Both the position numbers and the translations under genes were made by a program. Below are positions 35,482 to 45,482 of a stretch of 64,000 nt of DNA, piece by piece. The stretch is from contig NZ_VZIZ01000002.1 of NCBI RefSeq assembly GCF_009812035.1, positions 1-64,000 of the forward strand, read 5' to 3'. This DNA is from Psychrobacter nivimaris (lineage in GTDB: Bacteria > Pseudomonadota > Gammaproteobacteria > Pseudomonadales > Moraxellaceae). Position 1 is the stretch's first letter. Each line of letters opens with the position of its first letter. The notes under the pieces are model-generated. The model had not been told where the DNA came from and did not search any database. It saw nothing but the letters and a program-made list of their open reading frames with translations.

Positions 35482-36708
35482 TTACTCTGGTTCATCAACC
35501 TCAAAGACTTGGCGCAGATAGGCAAGATACGTGTCATTATTGATCATGGTCTTGCCTGGGCTATCGGATAGCTTAGCAACTGGCTGACCATTGCACTCTA
35601 CCAATTTAAGCACGATATTAATCGGTGTAATACCCATATCATTGGTCAGATTGGTGCCGATGCCGAAACTCGTTCTAATGCGACCTTTAAAGTATTGATG
35701 CAGCTCCCACGCCTTCTCTAAATTTAACCCATCGCTAAAAGTTAGAATTTTAGTTTTTGGGTCTATTTTTAGCTTCTCATAATGGGCAATCGCCTTATCG
35801 CCCCAAATATAGGGGTCACCGCTATCATGACGTAACCCATCAAACAGCTTAGCAAAATACAAGTCGAAATCACGTAAGAACGCATCCATGCCGACTACAT
35901 CTGTCAATGCAATACCTAAATCACCACGGTACTCATGCACCCATGCTTCAAGCGCGGCTTTTTGTGAGTCACGCAGACGCACATCTAATGCCTGAAACGC
36001 CTGCATAAACTCATGCGCCATGGTGCCTATTGGCGTCATTCCTAGTTGCTTGGCCAAATATACGTTAGATGTACCACCGACTATCTTTGGCTCAGCTTTA
36101 TGTAGTGTCTCTACGACATGTGCTTGCCAGCGTCGACTAAAGCGTCTACGCGTGCCAAAATCAGCGACTATAAATGGCGGCGTATCTTGACCGTACTGGG
36201 TTTGCGCTTCGGCATACTGATGTAATAGCGCCACTTTTGCATCGAGGCGACGTTGTCCTTCTTCAATCACGCTGTCATTAGATAGCGCATTAAAATACAG
36301 CTCATTGACAATAGCCAGTACAAATACTTCAAAGAACATCGCTTGAATCATCGGCCCTTCGATATCGATAAACAGGCGACCTTTATCGTCTGTACTTACC
36401 GTAATAAAACGACGCTTTAGCTTAAACAATTCTAGATAGTCAACGAAATCTGAGCGAATAAAGCGTAAGCTACGCAAGTACTCGAGCTCATCTGGCAAAA
36501 AGCGCAATTCGCATAAGCTGTCTAGTTGCTGCTCTAGATCTTTTTGGATATCAGCCAATGGATAGGCGGCATCTTTGTTATTACGGCAGCGAAAGCGATA
36601 AACACCATGGGTTTGCGGGAACTGATGCAGCATGGCTTGTAACATCGTAAATTTGTACAAATCATTATCAAGCAATGAAGTAATAATAGGTGCATAAGAA
36701 ACGGTCAT
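35482..36708 (-). CDS. pncB: Nicotinate phosphoribosyltransferase
   Basis: Salvages nicotinate to nicotinate mononucleotide in NAD synthesis; 408 residues, standard. Motifs: [21 protein letters not shown] at the N-terminus, [34 protein letters not shown], and [16 protein letters not shown], which includes the active-site region around the phosphorylated histidine described for the family. AAGG 7 nt before the ATG. It converges with xseAB. Confidence 0.96.
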   Translation of the reverse strand: MTVSYAPIITSLLDNDLYKFTMLQAMLHQFPQTHGVYRFRCRNNKDAAYPLADIQKDLEQQLDSLCELRFLPDELEYLRSLRFIRSDFVDYLELFKLKRRFITVSTDDKGRLFIDIEGPMIQAMFFEVFVLAIVNELYFNALSNDSVIEEGQRRLDAKVALLHQYAEAQTQYGQDTPPFIVADFGTRRRFSRRWQAHVVETLHKAEPKIVGGTSNVYLAKQLGMTPIGTMAHEFMQAFQALDVRLRDSQKAALEAWVHEYRGDLGIALTDVVGMDAFLRDFDLYFAKLFDGLRHDSGDPYIWGDKAIAHYEKLKIDPKTKILTFSDGLNLEKAWELHQYFKGRIRTSFGIGTNLTNDMGITPINIVLKLVECNGQPVAKLSDSPGKTMINNDTYLAYLRQVFEVDEPE

Positions 36709-36974
36709 GCTATGGCCTTAAAAGTGCAAAATAAGAAACAAACGTCATTTGATAGACAAAGCGACATCATATGTGGACGATAAACAATACACGCTCATTC
36801 ATTATGAGCCATCGATAAACCGTTCAGTATAACGAAGTTTGGTATTTATTTCAGAGTTCACTTTTGATTACCGTAAAATGACAGTGAAATTCCAATAAAA
36901 CAATTACTCAGACCATTCATAAAAGCATCGTATAAGTCTATCCTGAAAATCTATTCATAGATGGTTAGCACAAC

Positions 36975-37886
36975 CTATGATTTTGCACTCATAAACTGCT
37001 CGACGTAGTCATCAGCAGGATTATGCCGCAACTCGCTTGGTGTCCCCGTTTGTATGAGTCGACCACCATTTAGCATACTGATACGCTGACCTACTTTGAC
37101 AGCTTCATCGATGTCATGGGTAATAAATACAATGGTCTTGTTCAATCGATCTTGTAATTCGAGTAGTTGGTCTTGCAACTGAGCGCGAATGAGCGGATCA
37201 AGTGCAGAGAACGCTTCATCCATTAGCAAAATTGGATTATCCGTCGCTAAGGCACGAGCCAAACCAACGCGCTGCTGCATTCCCCCTGAGAGCTCATCAG
37301 GGTAGCTGTTTTCCAAATTGGATAGACCTACTTCATTTAGCCAATACCGTGCAATTTCGTGGCGATCTTTGGTACTCATTTTTCGCACGCGTAGACCATA
37401 AGCGACGTTTTGCATAACTGTCATGTGTGGCACGAGGCCAAAGTGCTGAAAGACCATACTGACGGTCTGCTGACGATAATGCTGCAACTGCTTATCGTTG
37501 AGCGCTAAAATATTAATAGCGGTAGCAGAACGCTCTTCTACTACCGTACTTGTATTATCTGTCGCTGATTGCCTATCAGCCATCTTGTGGGTAGCATGGT
37601 CTCTATTCAAAGCAGTATCTACCCATATCTCGCCACTGGTTGGATCTATCAAGCGGTTAATATGACGTATCAGCGTTGACTTGCCAGAGCCTGACAGTCC
37701 CATGATGCAATGCAACTCGCCTGCCTTGATATCTAGATTGATATCATAAAGACCAACTGAATAGCCCGTTTGCTCTTTTACTTTGATGCTATCCATACCC
37801 TCAGCCAGCAATGCCAATGCAGACTGTGCTTGCGTACTACTGGCATTATAAATCTTACTGATATTTTTCAATTGGATATGATTCAT
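36975..37886 (-). CDS. Quaternary-amine ABC transporter ATP-binding protein (ProV/OpuA-like)
   Basis: ABC ATPase of 303 residues for an osmoprotectant importer. Walker A is GLSGSGKSTLIRHINRL, Q-loop VFQHFGLVPH, signature LSGGMQQRVGLARALA and Walker B LLMDEAFSALDP, all in the ProV subgroup style. It lacks the C-terminal CBS pair of ProV (about 400 residues) and carries an insertion of about 30 residues (around 95-125) between GEIWVD and the helix INILALNDKQLQHYR. ATG 37886 is chosen because GAGAG lies 5 nt upstream; a GTG at 37898 is also open. It lies 85 bp after the fused binding-protein/permease gene, forming one transporter operon. Confidence 0.9.
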   Translation of the reverse strand: MNHIQLKNISKIYNASSTQAQSALALLAEGMDSIKVKEQTGYSVGLYDINLDIKAGELHCIMGLSGSGKSTLIRHINRLIDPTSGEIWVDTALNRDHATHKMADRQSATDNTSTVVEERSATAINILALNDKQLQHYRQQTVSMVFQHFGLVPHMTVMQNVAYGLRVRKMSTKDRHEIARYWLNEVGLSNLENSYPDELSGGMQQRVGLARALATDNPILLMDEAFSALDPLIRAQLQDQLLELQDRLNKTIVFITHDIDEAVKVGQRISMLNGGRLIQTGTPSELRHNPADDYVEQFMSAKS

Positions 37887-37971
37887 CGGTGCTCTCACTA
37901 TTCACGTGGTTTTTATCATTAGGGCTTCGGTCAATTACCATGGATTCAGTCGTATGCCACTAGACAACTTT

Positions 37972-39900
37972 CTATCCAATCGGACGTCTGCCTGCTTCGA
38001 TGGTTTTTTGACGGGTACGCTTACCTTGACCAAATGCTTGCGTAATACGGTCAATGATAATAGCAACGATAACGATGGCCGTACCTGCTTGTAGGCCCTG
38101 ACCGATATTGAGCGTTTGGATAGACTGCAATACATCTTCACCAAGCCCCGGAGCACCAATCATTGAAGCCAATACCACCATGGCAAGTGACATCATCACA
38201 GCCTGATTGATACCTGCCATAATACTGGGCAATGCTTGTGGCAATTTAATCCAGAGAAGTAGCTGTAAATGCGTACTACCAAAGGATCGTCCTGCTTCGA
38301 CCATTTCATGATTGACTTGTGTAATCCCTAACGTCGTCAGACGAATCAAGGGCGGCAGTGCATAAATCACAGTCGCAAATAACGCAGGCACTTTACCAAT
38401 ACCAAACAACATCAGCACTGGTATGAGATATACAAAACTCGGCATGGTCTGCATGATATCTAGCACTGGCGTCACTATCTTGCGTAGCAGTTTGCTACCT
38501 GACATAGCGATACCAATAGGAATACCAATCACTACCGTGACCAGTACCGATACGATAAGCAGCGCTAAAGTATCAATCAGTGCGCCCCATAAACCAAAAG
38601 CGCCAATCAAAAACAGCCCTGCACCACATGCCAGCGCGAACCAAATCTTGCGGACACCAAACCAGCCAAGCACAGTCACAAATGCAATAATCAGCCAAGG
38701 CGGGATAACCGTTAATAATCTCTCAATAGGTAGTAGCAAATAAGTAAGCGCCATCGTGCTAATAGTACGAAATACATCACCATAGTTTTGGACGACGTTT
38801 GCTAAAGCATTATTAAGCGGGGTCTCAAGCGACCATGAAGGAAAGCTTGAGGCGAGCGCTGACGCATTGATACTAGATGCAGTTGCTTTTGTAGAGATAG
38901 CATCCGTTGAGCTAAGGCCTAACTTAGTAGCAAGATTGGTAGCGGCTTCATCGGATAACCATGCTTGCCAAACCTCTGGGTTGTCACGCAAAAACACCAT
39001 GGCTTGCTCATCGCCAGTACGTTTGCTTTCGCTCATCTCCAAGATAGCACCGTTGAGCTCATCAGAGGTAAATTGCACCTTTTCAAAGACAGCTGCTAGT
39101 TCGGGATTGGATTCGACAAACGGGGTAGAAACAGCAATACCTAACGGTGATACTGGGAATCCTGACACGCAATCCATCTTACCATCAGCGAGCAGCAGAT
39201 TTTGCCAACAAGCATCCTCATAAGCTGGAAACTCTAATGGCGCAAGGTCATATTTTGCCATTAGCCCAGTGGGTTGCCAGTAGTAAAACAACAGTGGCTT
39301 ATGCTGTTCAAAAGCGGAGGCAATTTCGGCATCGAGAGCAGCACCTGTACCAGGGTGTGCGTTGTTAAAAAGACTGTCTAGACCGGTGGTTTTTAGCAAA
39401 CGTGTGTTAAAAATCTCACACGTCCAACCAGAGGGGCAGTTCATAAAGCGAGATTTACCAGGATCTTCAGGGTCTTTAAATAGCTCAGTATATTTAGGCA
39501 AATCTTGATAGCTGCGAAGTCCTGGATTCTCTTCCAAGACGTATCGCGGGACGTACCAGCCTTGAGTTGCACCGCCTTTGAGCGTATCGCCGATAATGGC
39601 TACTTTATTTTGCTCAATGGATTTTTCCATGATTGGCGAGCGACCAACCCACTGCTCCCCGATGACCTGAATGTCATTCTGTGAGAGCGCTGTATCAAGT
39701 GCAGGCCCTGCTCCTGGCACTTCTTCTACCGTACAACCGTATCCATCTTCTACGATATGTCTGAGTACGCCAGAGGTAAACTGCCCACTCTCCCAGGTTA
39801 GCGCCCCAAATTTGATCGGTGATTCACACGCCGCTGACGCCGATACAGGCAGTAGTAACGCGCTCATCCAAAGTAAGCTTAATGCAATCCATTGGCGCAT
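37972..39900 (-). CDS. Fused substrate-binding protein and permease of a betaine-type ABC importer
   Basis: One polypeptide of 642 residues joins a periplasmic binding domain to its permease. Signal peptide at 1-23 (cut near SASA), then an OpuAC/ProX-like domain (about 25-330) with GALTWESGQFTSGVLRHI and GEQWVGRSPIMEKS. From about 375 follow membrane helices and the permease core (LLIVSVLVTVVIGIPIGIAMS, MQTMPSFVYLIPVLMLFGIG, EAGRSFGSTHLQLL, the EAA-loop). In many Gram-positive fusions the permease comes first; here the binding domain is N-terminal with its own signal, so its C-terminus must enter the membrane from the periplasm. ATG 39900 has AGGA 6 nt upstream and is preferred to the longer frame. 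Confidence 0.9.
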   Translation of the reverse strand: MRQWIALSLLWMSALLLPVSASAACESPIKFGALTWESGQFTSGVLRHIVEDGYGCTVEEVPGAGPALDTALSQNDIQVIGEQWVGRSPIMEKSIEQNKVAIIGDTLKGGATQGWYVPRYVLEENPGLRSYQDLPKYTELFKDPEDPGKSRFMNCPSGWTCEIFNTRLLKTTGLDSLFNNAHPGTGAALDAEIASAFEQHKPLLFYYWQPTGLMAKYDLAPLEFPAYEDACWQNLLLADGKMDCVSGFPVSPLGIAVSTPFVESNPELAAVFEKVQFTSDELNGAILEMSESKRTGDEQAMVFLRDNPEVWQAWLSDEAATNLATKLGLSSTDAISTKATASSINASALASSFPSWSLETPLNNALANVVQNYGDVFRTISTMALTYLLLPIERLLTVIPPWLIIAFVTVLGWFGVRKIWFALACGAGLFLIGAFGLWGALIDTLALLIVSVLVTVVIGIPIGIAMSGSKLLRKIVTPVLDIMQTMPSFVYLIPVLMLFGIGKVPALFATVIYALPPLIRLTTLGITQVNHEMVEAGRSFGSTHLQLLLWIKLPQALPSIMAGINQAVMMSLAMVVLASMIGAPGLGEDVLQSIQTLNIGQGLQAGTAIVIVAIIIDRITQAFGQGKRTRQKTIEAGRRPIG

Positions 39901-40324
39901 ACTCTTTCCTATTATTATGTTGTATCGGCATGAAGTCACTATCAAAACAATAGAACTAAAAAATAGCTGAACGTCGCTATATCAAGTTTACCAATGCTAG
40001 CTCTAGACCATTCAGCCACTATCTACTGTTGTTTAGACTTACTACAAAGTGTAGCGATTTATAGAAGTGATGACAAACGCTTATTTGTCGATTAACGCAT
40101 TAGATAAATTTACGATAATTTTGATAAAGCTCTTATGACACGTCGCTCTTAATTTGAGAAATCTATGTTTGTAAATTCATATTTTAGACAAAAAAATAGC
40201 ACCTATCTGGATAGGTGCTATTGGTTATGATATCGACTAAAAAAGGTCACTATTAATTTCTATAGCTACTATAAAATGTCTAATTCAAGAATTGTTATTT
40301 TAAAGACTGTTATTTCAAGAACAG
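39901..40324. promoter_or_regulatory. Intergenic region: betaine transporter promoter and ALDH terminator
   Basis: A 424-bp stretch without genes. The part near 39901-40190 should carry the transporter promoter; I cannot place hexamers confidently. The terminator at 40191-40221 is listed separately. Confidence 0.4.
40191..40221 (-). terminator. Intrinsic terminator after the aldehyde dehydrogenase
   Basis: Perfect 12-bp stem ATAGCACCTATC/GATAGGTGCTAT with a 2-nt centre (4-nt loop in practice) and, read on the minus strand, a run of six T. Lies about 100 bp after the gene end. Confidence 0.85.
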
Positions 40325-41809
40325 TTATTTCAAAAAAAGCGCCATCGCCTTTTTAAACAGTCCACCATAAGGCGGCAATAATAAATTCAGGCCATTGAGC
40401 TTGGTTTGGACAAAAATCGGCTTCATATGGCTGAGGCGTTCAAAGCCGGCCTTACCATGGTATGCGCCAGTACCAGAGTCACCCACACCACCAAACGGCA
40501 AATCATGCTGAGCCACATGTATCAAAACTTCGTTGATACATAAGCCACCTGAGACCGTATTATTACGAACGTTTTCGATACTGCTGTAGTTGTCACTAAA
40601 CACATATAGCGCCAATGGCCGTGGACGCGAATTTACAAAGTAAATGGCATCATCAAGCGTCTCATAATGCATCAGCGGCAATATCGGAGCAAAAATCTCG
40701 TTTTGCATAAGGTCGCTATCAGGCGCAGGCTCGCTGACGATGACTGGCGGCATCAGACGGGTTTCTATATTGGGTTCGGCGCCAGTTAACGCATGTACCT
40801 CGCCACCTGTTAGCGCATCTAGATAGCCATTTACCCGTTTGAACTGCTCACCATTAATAATGCGAGAGTAATCTGGGTTTTCTTCAATATTAGGATAATG
40901 CTTGGTCATCCACTCTTTTGCGAGTTGGATAAACTGGTCATGGTATTGGCGCTGAATCAAGACATAATCTGGCGCAATACACGTCTGCCCAGCATTTAGT
41001 GTCTTACCCATCATCACTCGATTGACGACAGACTCTAGATTGGCATCATCTAGTACGATCACTGGTGATTTACCACCAAGCTCAAGCGTCACTGGCGTTA
41101 AATTAGGCGCAGCCGCAGCCATGACTTTTTTGCCCACCGCAGTCGATCCGGTATATAGCAGATGGTCAAATGGTAGCTCACTAAAGGCGGCGGCAATCTC
41201 AACTTCACCGAGCACCACACAGATCATATCTGGCGAAAAATAACGAGCAATGGCATCAGCAAACGTCTGAGCAAATTGCGGTGCGGCTTCACTCATCTTG
41301 ACCATAATGCGATTGCCTGCGGTGATTGCATCAATCATCGGGCCAATTGCTAAAAATAATGGATAGTTCCAAGGCACCATGATACCGACCACACCCAATG
41401 GCTGCGGCTGAATTTCATTATGGGCTGGCATATATAGCGCTGAAATAGGCGCACGATGTGCTTTCATCCACTTTTTGCCGTGTTTCTTGGCGTGACTGAT
41501 ACCGGTAAAGCTAGGAAACAACTCAGCAAACTGCGTCTCTGACTGGCTACGATAGCCAAAGTCTGCACTAATCGCCTTTGCAAAACTCTCTTGGTTATCG
41601 CTAAGCATCACTTCTAGATTGTCTAGCTGCGTCGTACGTGTGCCCCAATCATTGATTGGCTGGGTACGGCTTAACATTTGCAAGCGTGCAAATTGCGCTT
41701 TCATCTCATCGATAGTCTTCGCCGTACTTAGGGCTTCAGGCACACGCTGCAGCGCAAAACCGGTCTCGGTCACTGGCTGCTCATGGGCGCTTTGGTTGCT
41801 ATCTGTCAT
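40325..41809 (-). CDS. Coniferyl aldehyde dehydrogenase family protein
   Basis: NAD(P)-dependent aldehyde dehydrogenase, 494 residues. Catalytic cysteine is in NAGQTCIAPDYVLI and the general-base glutamate in TLELGGKSPVIVLDDAN; the cofactor motif is YTGSTAVGKKVM. HNEIQPQPLGVVGIMVPWNYPLFLAIGP and the C-terminal HVAQHDLPFGGVGDSGTGAYHG, plus a hydrophobic C-terminal tail (NLLLPPYGGLFKKAMALFLK), match the coniferyl-aldehyde/fatty-aldehyde dehydrogenase group, which oxidises long-chain or aromatic aldehydes. With the Acr1-like reductase in this window, fatty aldehyde oxidation is a plausible role; true substrate not shown. Confidence 0.9.
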   Translation of the reverse strand: MTDSNQSAHEQPVTETGFALQRVPEALSTAKTIDEMKAQFARLQMLSRTQPINDWGTRTTQLDNLEVMLSDNQESFAKAISADFGYRSQSETQFAELFPSFTGISHAKKHGKKWMKAHRAPISALYMPAHNEIQPQPLGVVGIMVPWNYPLFLAIGPMIDAITAGNRIMVKMSEAAPQFAQTFADAIARYFSPDMICVVLGEVEIAAAFSELPFDHLLYTGSTAVGKKVMAAAAPNLTPVTLELGGKSPVIVLDDANLESVVNRVMMGKTLNAGQTCIAPDYVLIQRQYHDQFIQLAKEWMTKHYPNIEENPDYSRIINGEQFKRVNGYLDALTGGEVHALTGAEPNIETRLMPPVIVSEPAPDSDLMQNEIFAPILPLMHYETLDDAIYFVNSRPRPLALYVFSDNYSSIENVRNNTVSGGLCINEVLIHVAQHDLPFGGVGDSGTGAYHGKAGFERLSHMKPIFVQTKLNGLNLLLPPYGGLFKKAMALFLK

Positions 41810-42171
41810 TTGTCTTCCTTGTCATAATCATAATAATAGTCATAAGGTTTGTAATCACTATACTATATTGGGTTAGAGGCTCTATCTTTCTTTCTAGTCA
41901 GGTGCACTCTTTGATAACCTACTCTGACTATAAACTTCATCAGATTCCATTCATCACACTTTAATGTAGCGCATCGACTGAGCAATGAACAGCACCTTTG
42001 GTTGACTACTGCGTCTGTACTAGCAGTACCTTTATAAGCGACTTACCACTGTTCTATACCTATTATTTCATCATCAATTGCTAGCTGTTTTCTATTAGCA
42101 TTTACGCCATTTACAGACATTGCGCCAGTATATATCTTTGGGCGATAGTCGCCAAAACTGCTACACTACCG
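41810..42171. other. Gene-free divergent region between ALDH and lipB
   Basis: A 362-bp stretch in which I see no gene, RNA or clear repeat. It must hold promoters for both divergent genes. Confidence 0.4.
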
Positions 42172-43059
42172 ATGAGCATTATTTATTTTAAACTTGATAA
42201 TAATAAGACAGATACTCTCATGCAAAATGACACACAACCCCTTAATGATACGCTTGTCAGCAAATCTCTCTCAGCGGCCGATTATGTCCCTACTCTCGAT
42301 GCGATGCTGGCACGCACCCTCGAACGTATCGATCTAAAAAAACAACAAGGGCTGCGTACGCCTGATGAATTGTGGATTGTCGATCATAACGATGTCTACA
42401 CGCTTGGACAGGCAGGTAAAGAAGAGCACATATTACAGCGTACTGATACACCTATCATCAAGACCGATCGCGGTGGTCAGGTGACATGGCACGGGCATGG
42501 ACAGCTGGTTATCTATTGGTTGTTTGACTTGGACAGCCTCAAATGGAGTGTGCGCAATCTTGTCTCCCATGCTGAGCAAGCGATAGAAGACGTCATCAAT
42601 GACTGTTTGCGTAGCTCACCGTCTAATAGTGACAATATCAGTGCTCATGCGCGCCGCGATGCCCCAGGTGTCTACCTATATGCAGATACTGCTGCAACAG
42701 ATGACAGCACCGCTACAGATGACAGTTCTCTTGATAATAAAATTATGCTGGGCAAAATGGCCTCGCTAGGCTTTAAGATTAAGCATGGCTTCAGCTACCA
42801 TGGTATTGCGATTAATTTAAATTGTGACCTATCTTCATTTAACGCTATCAATCCTTGTGGCTATGCTGGCATGCAAATGTTGCGACTGTCTGACTTTGTA
42901 GCCATGCAGACAGATTCAGAGCAAACAGAGCTAGAGGCGCAGACCGAACAGCAAATGAGCGATTCATTCAGCTATGAGACAGTCACTCAAAAACTTATCG
43001 ATAACATCGCCAAGCGCCATGCTGGACTGATTGAGTTGCGAGCTATCGCACCCAAGTAA
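42172..43059 (+). CDS. lipB: Octanoyltransferase LipB
   Basis: Transfers octanoyl groups from acyl carrier protein to lipoyl domains. The core motif RGGQVTWHGHGQLVIY (about 102-117) is intact; the catalytic cysteine is in INPCGYAGM and the conserved lysine in GKMASLGFKIKHG. At 295 residues it exceeds the usual 210-240: there is an extra N-terminal stretch, a Thr/Asp-rich insertion (AATDDSTATDDSS, about 179-191, encoded by a short tandem repeat) just before the catalytic lysine, and a Gln/Glu-rich insertion near residues 242-262. The ATG at 42172 and the one at 42220 are both possible starts; neither has a clear ribosome site. Confidence 0.93.
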   Translation: MSIIYFKLDNNKTDTLMQNDTQPLNDTLVSKSLSAADYVPTLDAMLARTLERIDLKKQQGLRTPDELWIVDHNDVYTLGQAGKEEHILQRTDTPIIKTDRGGQVTWHGHGQLVIYWLFDLDSLKWSVRNLVSHAEQAIEDVINDCLRSSPSNSDNISAHARRDAPGVYLYADTAATDDSTATDDSSLDNKIMLGKMASLGFKIKHGFSYHGIAINLNCDLSSFNAINPCGYAGMQMLRLSDFVAMQTDSEQTELEAQTEQQMSDSFSYETVTQKLIDNIAKRHAGLIELRAIAPK

Positions 43060-43253
43060 GTTTTGAGCCCATTTTTGCATAATCTTTTTTTGCATAATAT
43101 CTTGCACGCTTAGACTTAAATATTAAGAGAAAATTCAGTACAAACTTGCTATAATCGCATGCAGTACAAATTGGACGCAGCAATTATCCTTGCTGTATCC
43201 CTAGCTCAACCCCTTATTCAAACATCTAAAACAAAAGCAAATTGGAGCATTTT

Positions 43254-43784
43254 ATGGCAGATTTTAACAAAATTTTGGACGCAGGCGACGTAGACGGCGG
43301 CATCATCAATGTAGTAGTAGAGATCCCAGCTGGTAGCAGCCATAAAATTGAGTGGAATCGCGAATTAGCAGTATTTGAGCTTGACCGTATTGACCCACAG
43401 ATTTTTGCCAAACCTTGTAACTATGGCTTCATCCCACAAACACTTGACGAAGACGGTGATGAGCTTGACGTATTGCTATTGACTGAACAGCCACTACCGA
43501 CTGGTATTTTCTTAAAAGCCAAAGTTATCGGTGTCATGAAGTTTGTTGATGATGGCGAAGTAGATGACAAAATCGTTGTCGTACCTGCTGATGACCGTGA
43601 TACAGGCAATGCTTACAACAGCTTAGAAGACCTACCAAAGCAGTTAATCAACCAGTTAGAGTTCCATTTCAGCCATTACAAAGACCTGAAAAAAGCTGGT
43701 ACGACGGTTGTTGAATCTTGGGGCGATGTCGCAGAAGCGAAAGAAGTTATCAAAGAGTCTATCCAACGTTGGAAAGATCTATAA
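43254..43784 (+). CDS. ppa: Inorganic pyrophosphatase
   Basis: Soluble family I pyrophosphatase of 176 residues, hydrolysing pyrophosphate released by biosynthesis. Motifs: VVVEIPAGSSHKIEWNRE, YGFIPQTLDEDGDELDVLLL with the metal-binding aspartates, VVPADDRDT and HYKDLKK. ATG 43254 is the start, with GGAG 8 nt upstream; the in-frame TTG at 43242 overlaps that site. A terminator follows. Confidence 0.97.
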   Translation: MADFNKILDAGDVDGGIINVVVEIPAGSSHKIEWNRELAVFELDRIDPQIFAKPCNYGFIPQTLDEDGDELDVLLLTEQPLPTGIFLKAKVIGVMKFVDDGEVDDKIVVVPADDRDTGNAYNSLEDLPKQLINQLEFHFSHYKDLKKAGTTVVESWGDVAEAKEVIKESIQRWKDL

Positions 43785-43825
43785 TTATCAAATATTGGCA
43801 AAACTGCCAATAACGATAAATAATA

Positions 43826-43865
43826 AAATACCGCAGTCACCATAGTGGCCGCGGTATTTTTTTTG
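43826..43865 (+). terminator. Intrinsic terminator after ppa
   Basis: AAATACCGC/GCGGTATTT stem with a 16-nt loop that itself can pair partly, then eight T's. Confidence 0.83.
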
Positions 43866-43942
43866 CTTGAACATTGCTTATCTAACATGGTTATAATGAG
43901 CATATAACTCATTCGCACTTATACGCCGTAATAAGGACAGTC

Positions 43943-44407
43943 ATGTTTAACCCCGACCCTAGCGCAAAACCGGTCAATACCAAGTTGCCAAAAGACGTCA
44001 TTATGATGGTCGAAAAAAACAACCTAGTAATGGCCATCAAAACTTTGGCGGCAGACGAAAACATCAGTATGGATGAAGCCAAAAGTAGAATTGATGCTTA
44101 TGAGACCCAGCTGAAAGTAAAGCAACAACAGAAGCTCAATACTATCGCTAGTAAACAAGGCATTCCAAATCAAGCCATCAGCTTTGATAGAGAGCAAGAG
44201 GAAGAAGAGCCTGGACCATTGGTAAAAAATCGTGTTAAAACCACCAAACAGAGTCAAGGGTTTAAGGGGCTGCAAGATGGTGTCGATAGTCAGTTGAATG
44301 ACTTAGGCTATAAGAAACCCCTACTACCTTATTGGCTAAAACGATTGCTCGTGATCGCTGTCTTGATGATAGGAATATTTTGGATATTATGGCGAGTATT
44401 TGGTTAA
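43943..44407 (+). CDS. C-terminally anchored small protein with L7/L12-like helix motif
   Basis: Unnamed protein of 154 residues. Residues about 25-55 (VMAIKTLAADENISMDEAKSRIDAYE) resemble the helical signature of the ribosomal L7/L12 C-terminal domain (V-x-x-I-K-x-L...G/S-x-x-E-A-K). A basic and acidic linker follows (EEEEPGPLVKNRVKTTKQ), then one membrane helix at the very C-terminus (about 131-152, LLVIAVLMIGIFWILWRVF), so the bulk should be cytosolic and tail-anchored. AAGGA 5 nt before the ATG. It is transcribed after ppa but separated by a terminator. Function not known. Confidence 0.75.
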   Translation: MFNPDPSAKPVNTKLPKDVIMMVEKNNLVMAIKTLAADENISMDEAKSRIDAYETQLKVKQQQKLNTIASKQGIPNQAISFDREQEEEEPGPLVKNRVKTTKQSQGFKGLQDGVDSQLNDLGYKKPLLPYWLKRLLVIAVLMIGIFWILWRVFG

Positions 44408-44455
44408 GTGATTTAGCTAAATAAAGGACTGAATCAACATACCTTCTATAAAACT

Positions 44456-44500
44456 GCATACCGACTAGCTACAATTTAAGAATGTAGCTAGTCGGTATGC
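44456..44500. repeat. Perfect 18-bp inverted repeat between convergent genes
   Basis: GCATACCGACTAGCTACA pairs fully with its copy after a 9-nt loop. There is no T-run on either side, so it is a stable hairpin rather than a standard intrinsic terminator. It lies between the tail-anchored protein gene and the TauE/SafE gene and may still end or protect both transcripts. Confidence 0.6.
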
Positions 44501-44553
44501 TAATTGAAAACCTACCCTTGAATCCTTTCAAGCGTCCATTAATCTCAAATTAC

Positions 44554-45369
44554 TCAGAGCAACCCTTTATATAAGAAGTAACAGCCTACGACAGTCAACA
44601 GTACCGCAAAGCATTTTTTCAGCAACTGTGGCGATAATGCGTGAGCGACTTTTGCGCCTATCTTGGCGGTGAAAAAGCTCATGATGCTAATGCCTAAAAA
44701 AGCATAGATATGGACAAAGCCAATCGTATTGGGCACGTCGACTTGCGCTTGCATGCCAAAGAACATAAATCCTAGCGCACCTGCAATGGCGATAGGTAAA
44801 CCACAAGCGGCTGAGGTTCCAACGGCTTTTTGCATCACCACACCGTAACGTGTGAGATAAGGTACGGTTAAGCTACCACCGCCAATCCCAAAAATAGCAG
44901 AAGCAATACCGATACCCGCCCCTGCTGCTAATTGCTTAGGCTTTGAAGGCAAAGCTATATGAACATTACCAGCATCGCTATTTGCTTTCTTTTTACCACC
45001 CATAAACATTTTATAAGCGACCCAAAGCAAAAACACACCAACAATCAACTGCAGATATAAACCAGATATCTGTCCTGCGATCCCTGCTCCTAAAAAGCAG
45101 CCTATTGCTAAGCCTGGCGTCAGATTTTTAAAGACAGGCCACATGACTGCGCCTTTCTTATTATGCGCCATGAGCGAGCTTATGGACGTGACAATAATGG
45201 TTGCCAGTGAAGTACCCAAGGCCAAGTGCATAATACTGTCAGGACTGTAACCCATTTGCGTAAAGACAATAAATAGCAGTGGTACGATAATAGTCCCACC
45301 GCCCACTCCAAATAGCCCCGCAGCAAATCCTGCTAGCGCCCCTATTACTAAAAAAGTTATTAATTCCAC
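44554..45369 (-). CDS. TauE/SafE family sulfite/anion exporter
   Basis: Membrane protein of 271 residues with the TauE/SafE twin-repeat layout: GALAGFAAGLFGVGGGTIIVPLL near the N-terminus and GIGIASAIFGIGGGSLTVPYL in the second half, about eight helices in total. The family moves sulfite, sulfoacetate and related organosulfur anions. The start codon is GTG. It is the last of four same-strand genes after DUF1852, the core methionine synthase and the flavin reductase (113-bp gap), so a sulfur-metabolic role is likely, but its substrate is not shown. Confidence 0.9.
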   Translation of the reverse strand: MELITFLVIGALAGFAAGLFGVGGGTIIVPLLFIVFTQMGYSPDSIMHLALGTSLATIIVTSISSLMAHNKKGAVMWPVFKNLTPGLAIGCFLGAGIAGQISGLYLQLIVGVFLLWVAYKMFMGGKKKANSDAGNVHIALPSKPKQLAAGAGIGIASAIFGIGGGSLTVPYLTRYGVVMQKAVGTSAACGLPIAIAGALGFMFFGMQAQVDVPNTIGFVHIYAFLGISIMSFFTAKIGAKVAHALSPQLLKKCFAVLLTVVGCYFLYKGLL

Positions 45370-45482
45370 AGGATAGTTACTTCTTATTTAGATTTAATGA
45401 GATGATAATTATAGTTAAACGACTGCTTAATGTTGAACGAGCAATAGCCCATAGGCTCAGGTGTTGGACTATAAATACTGGA

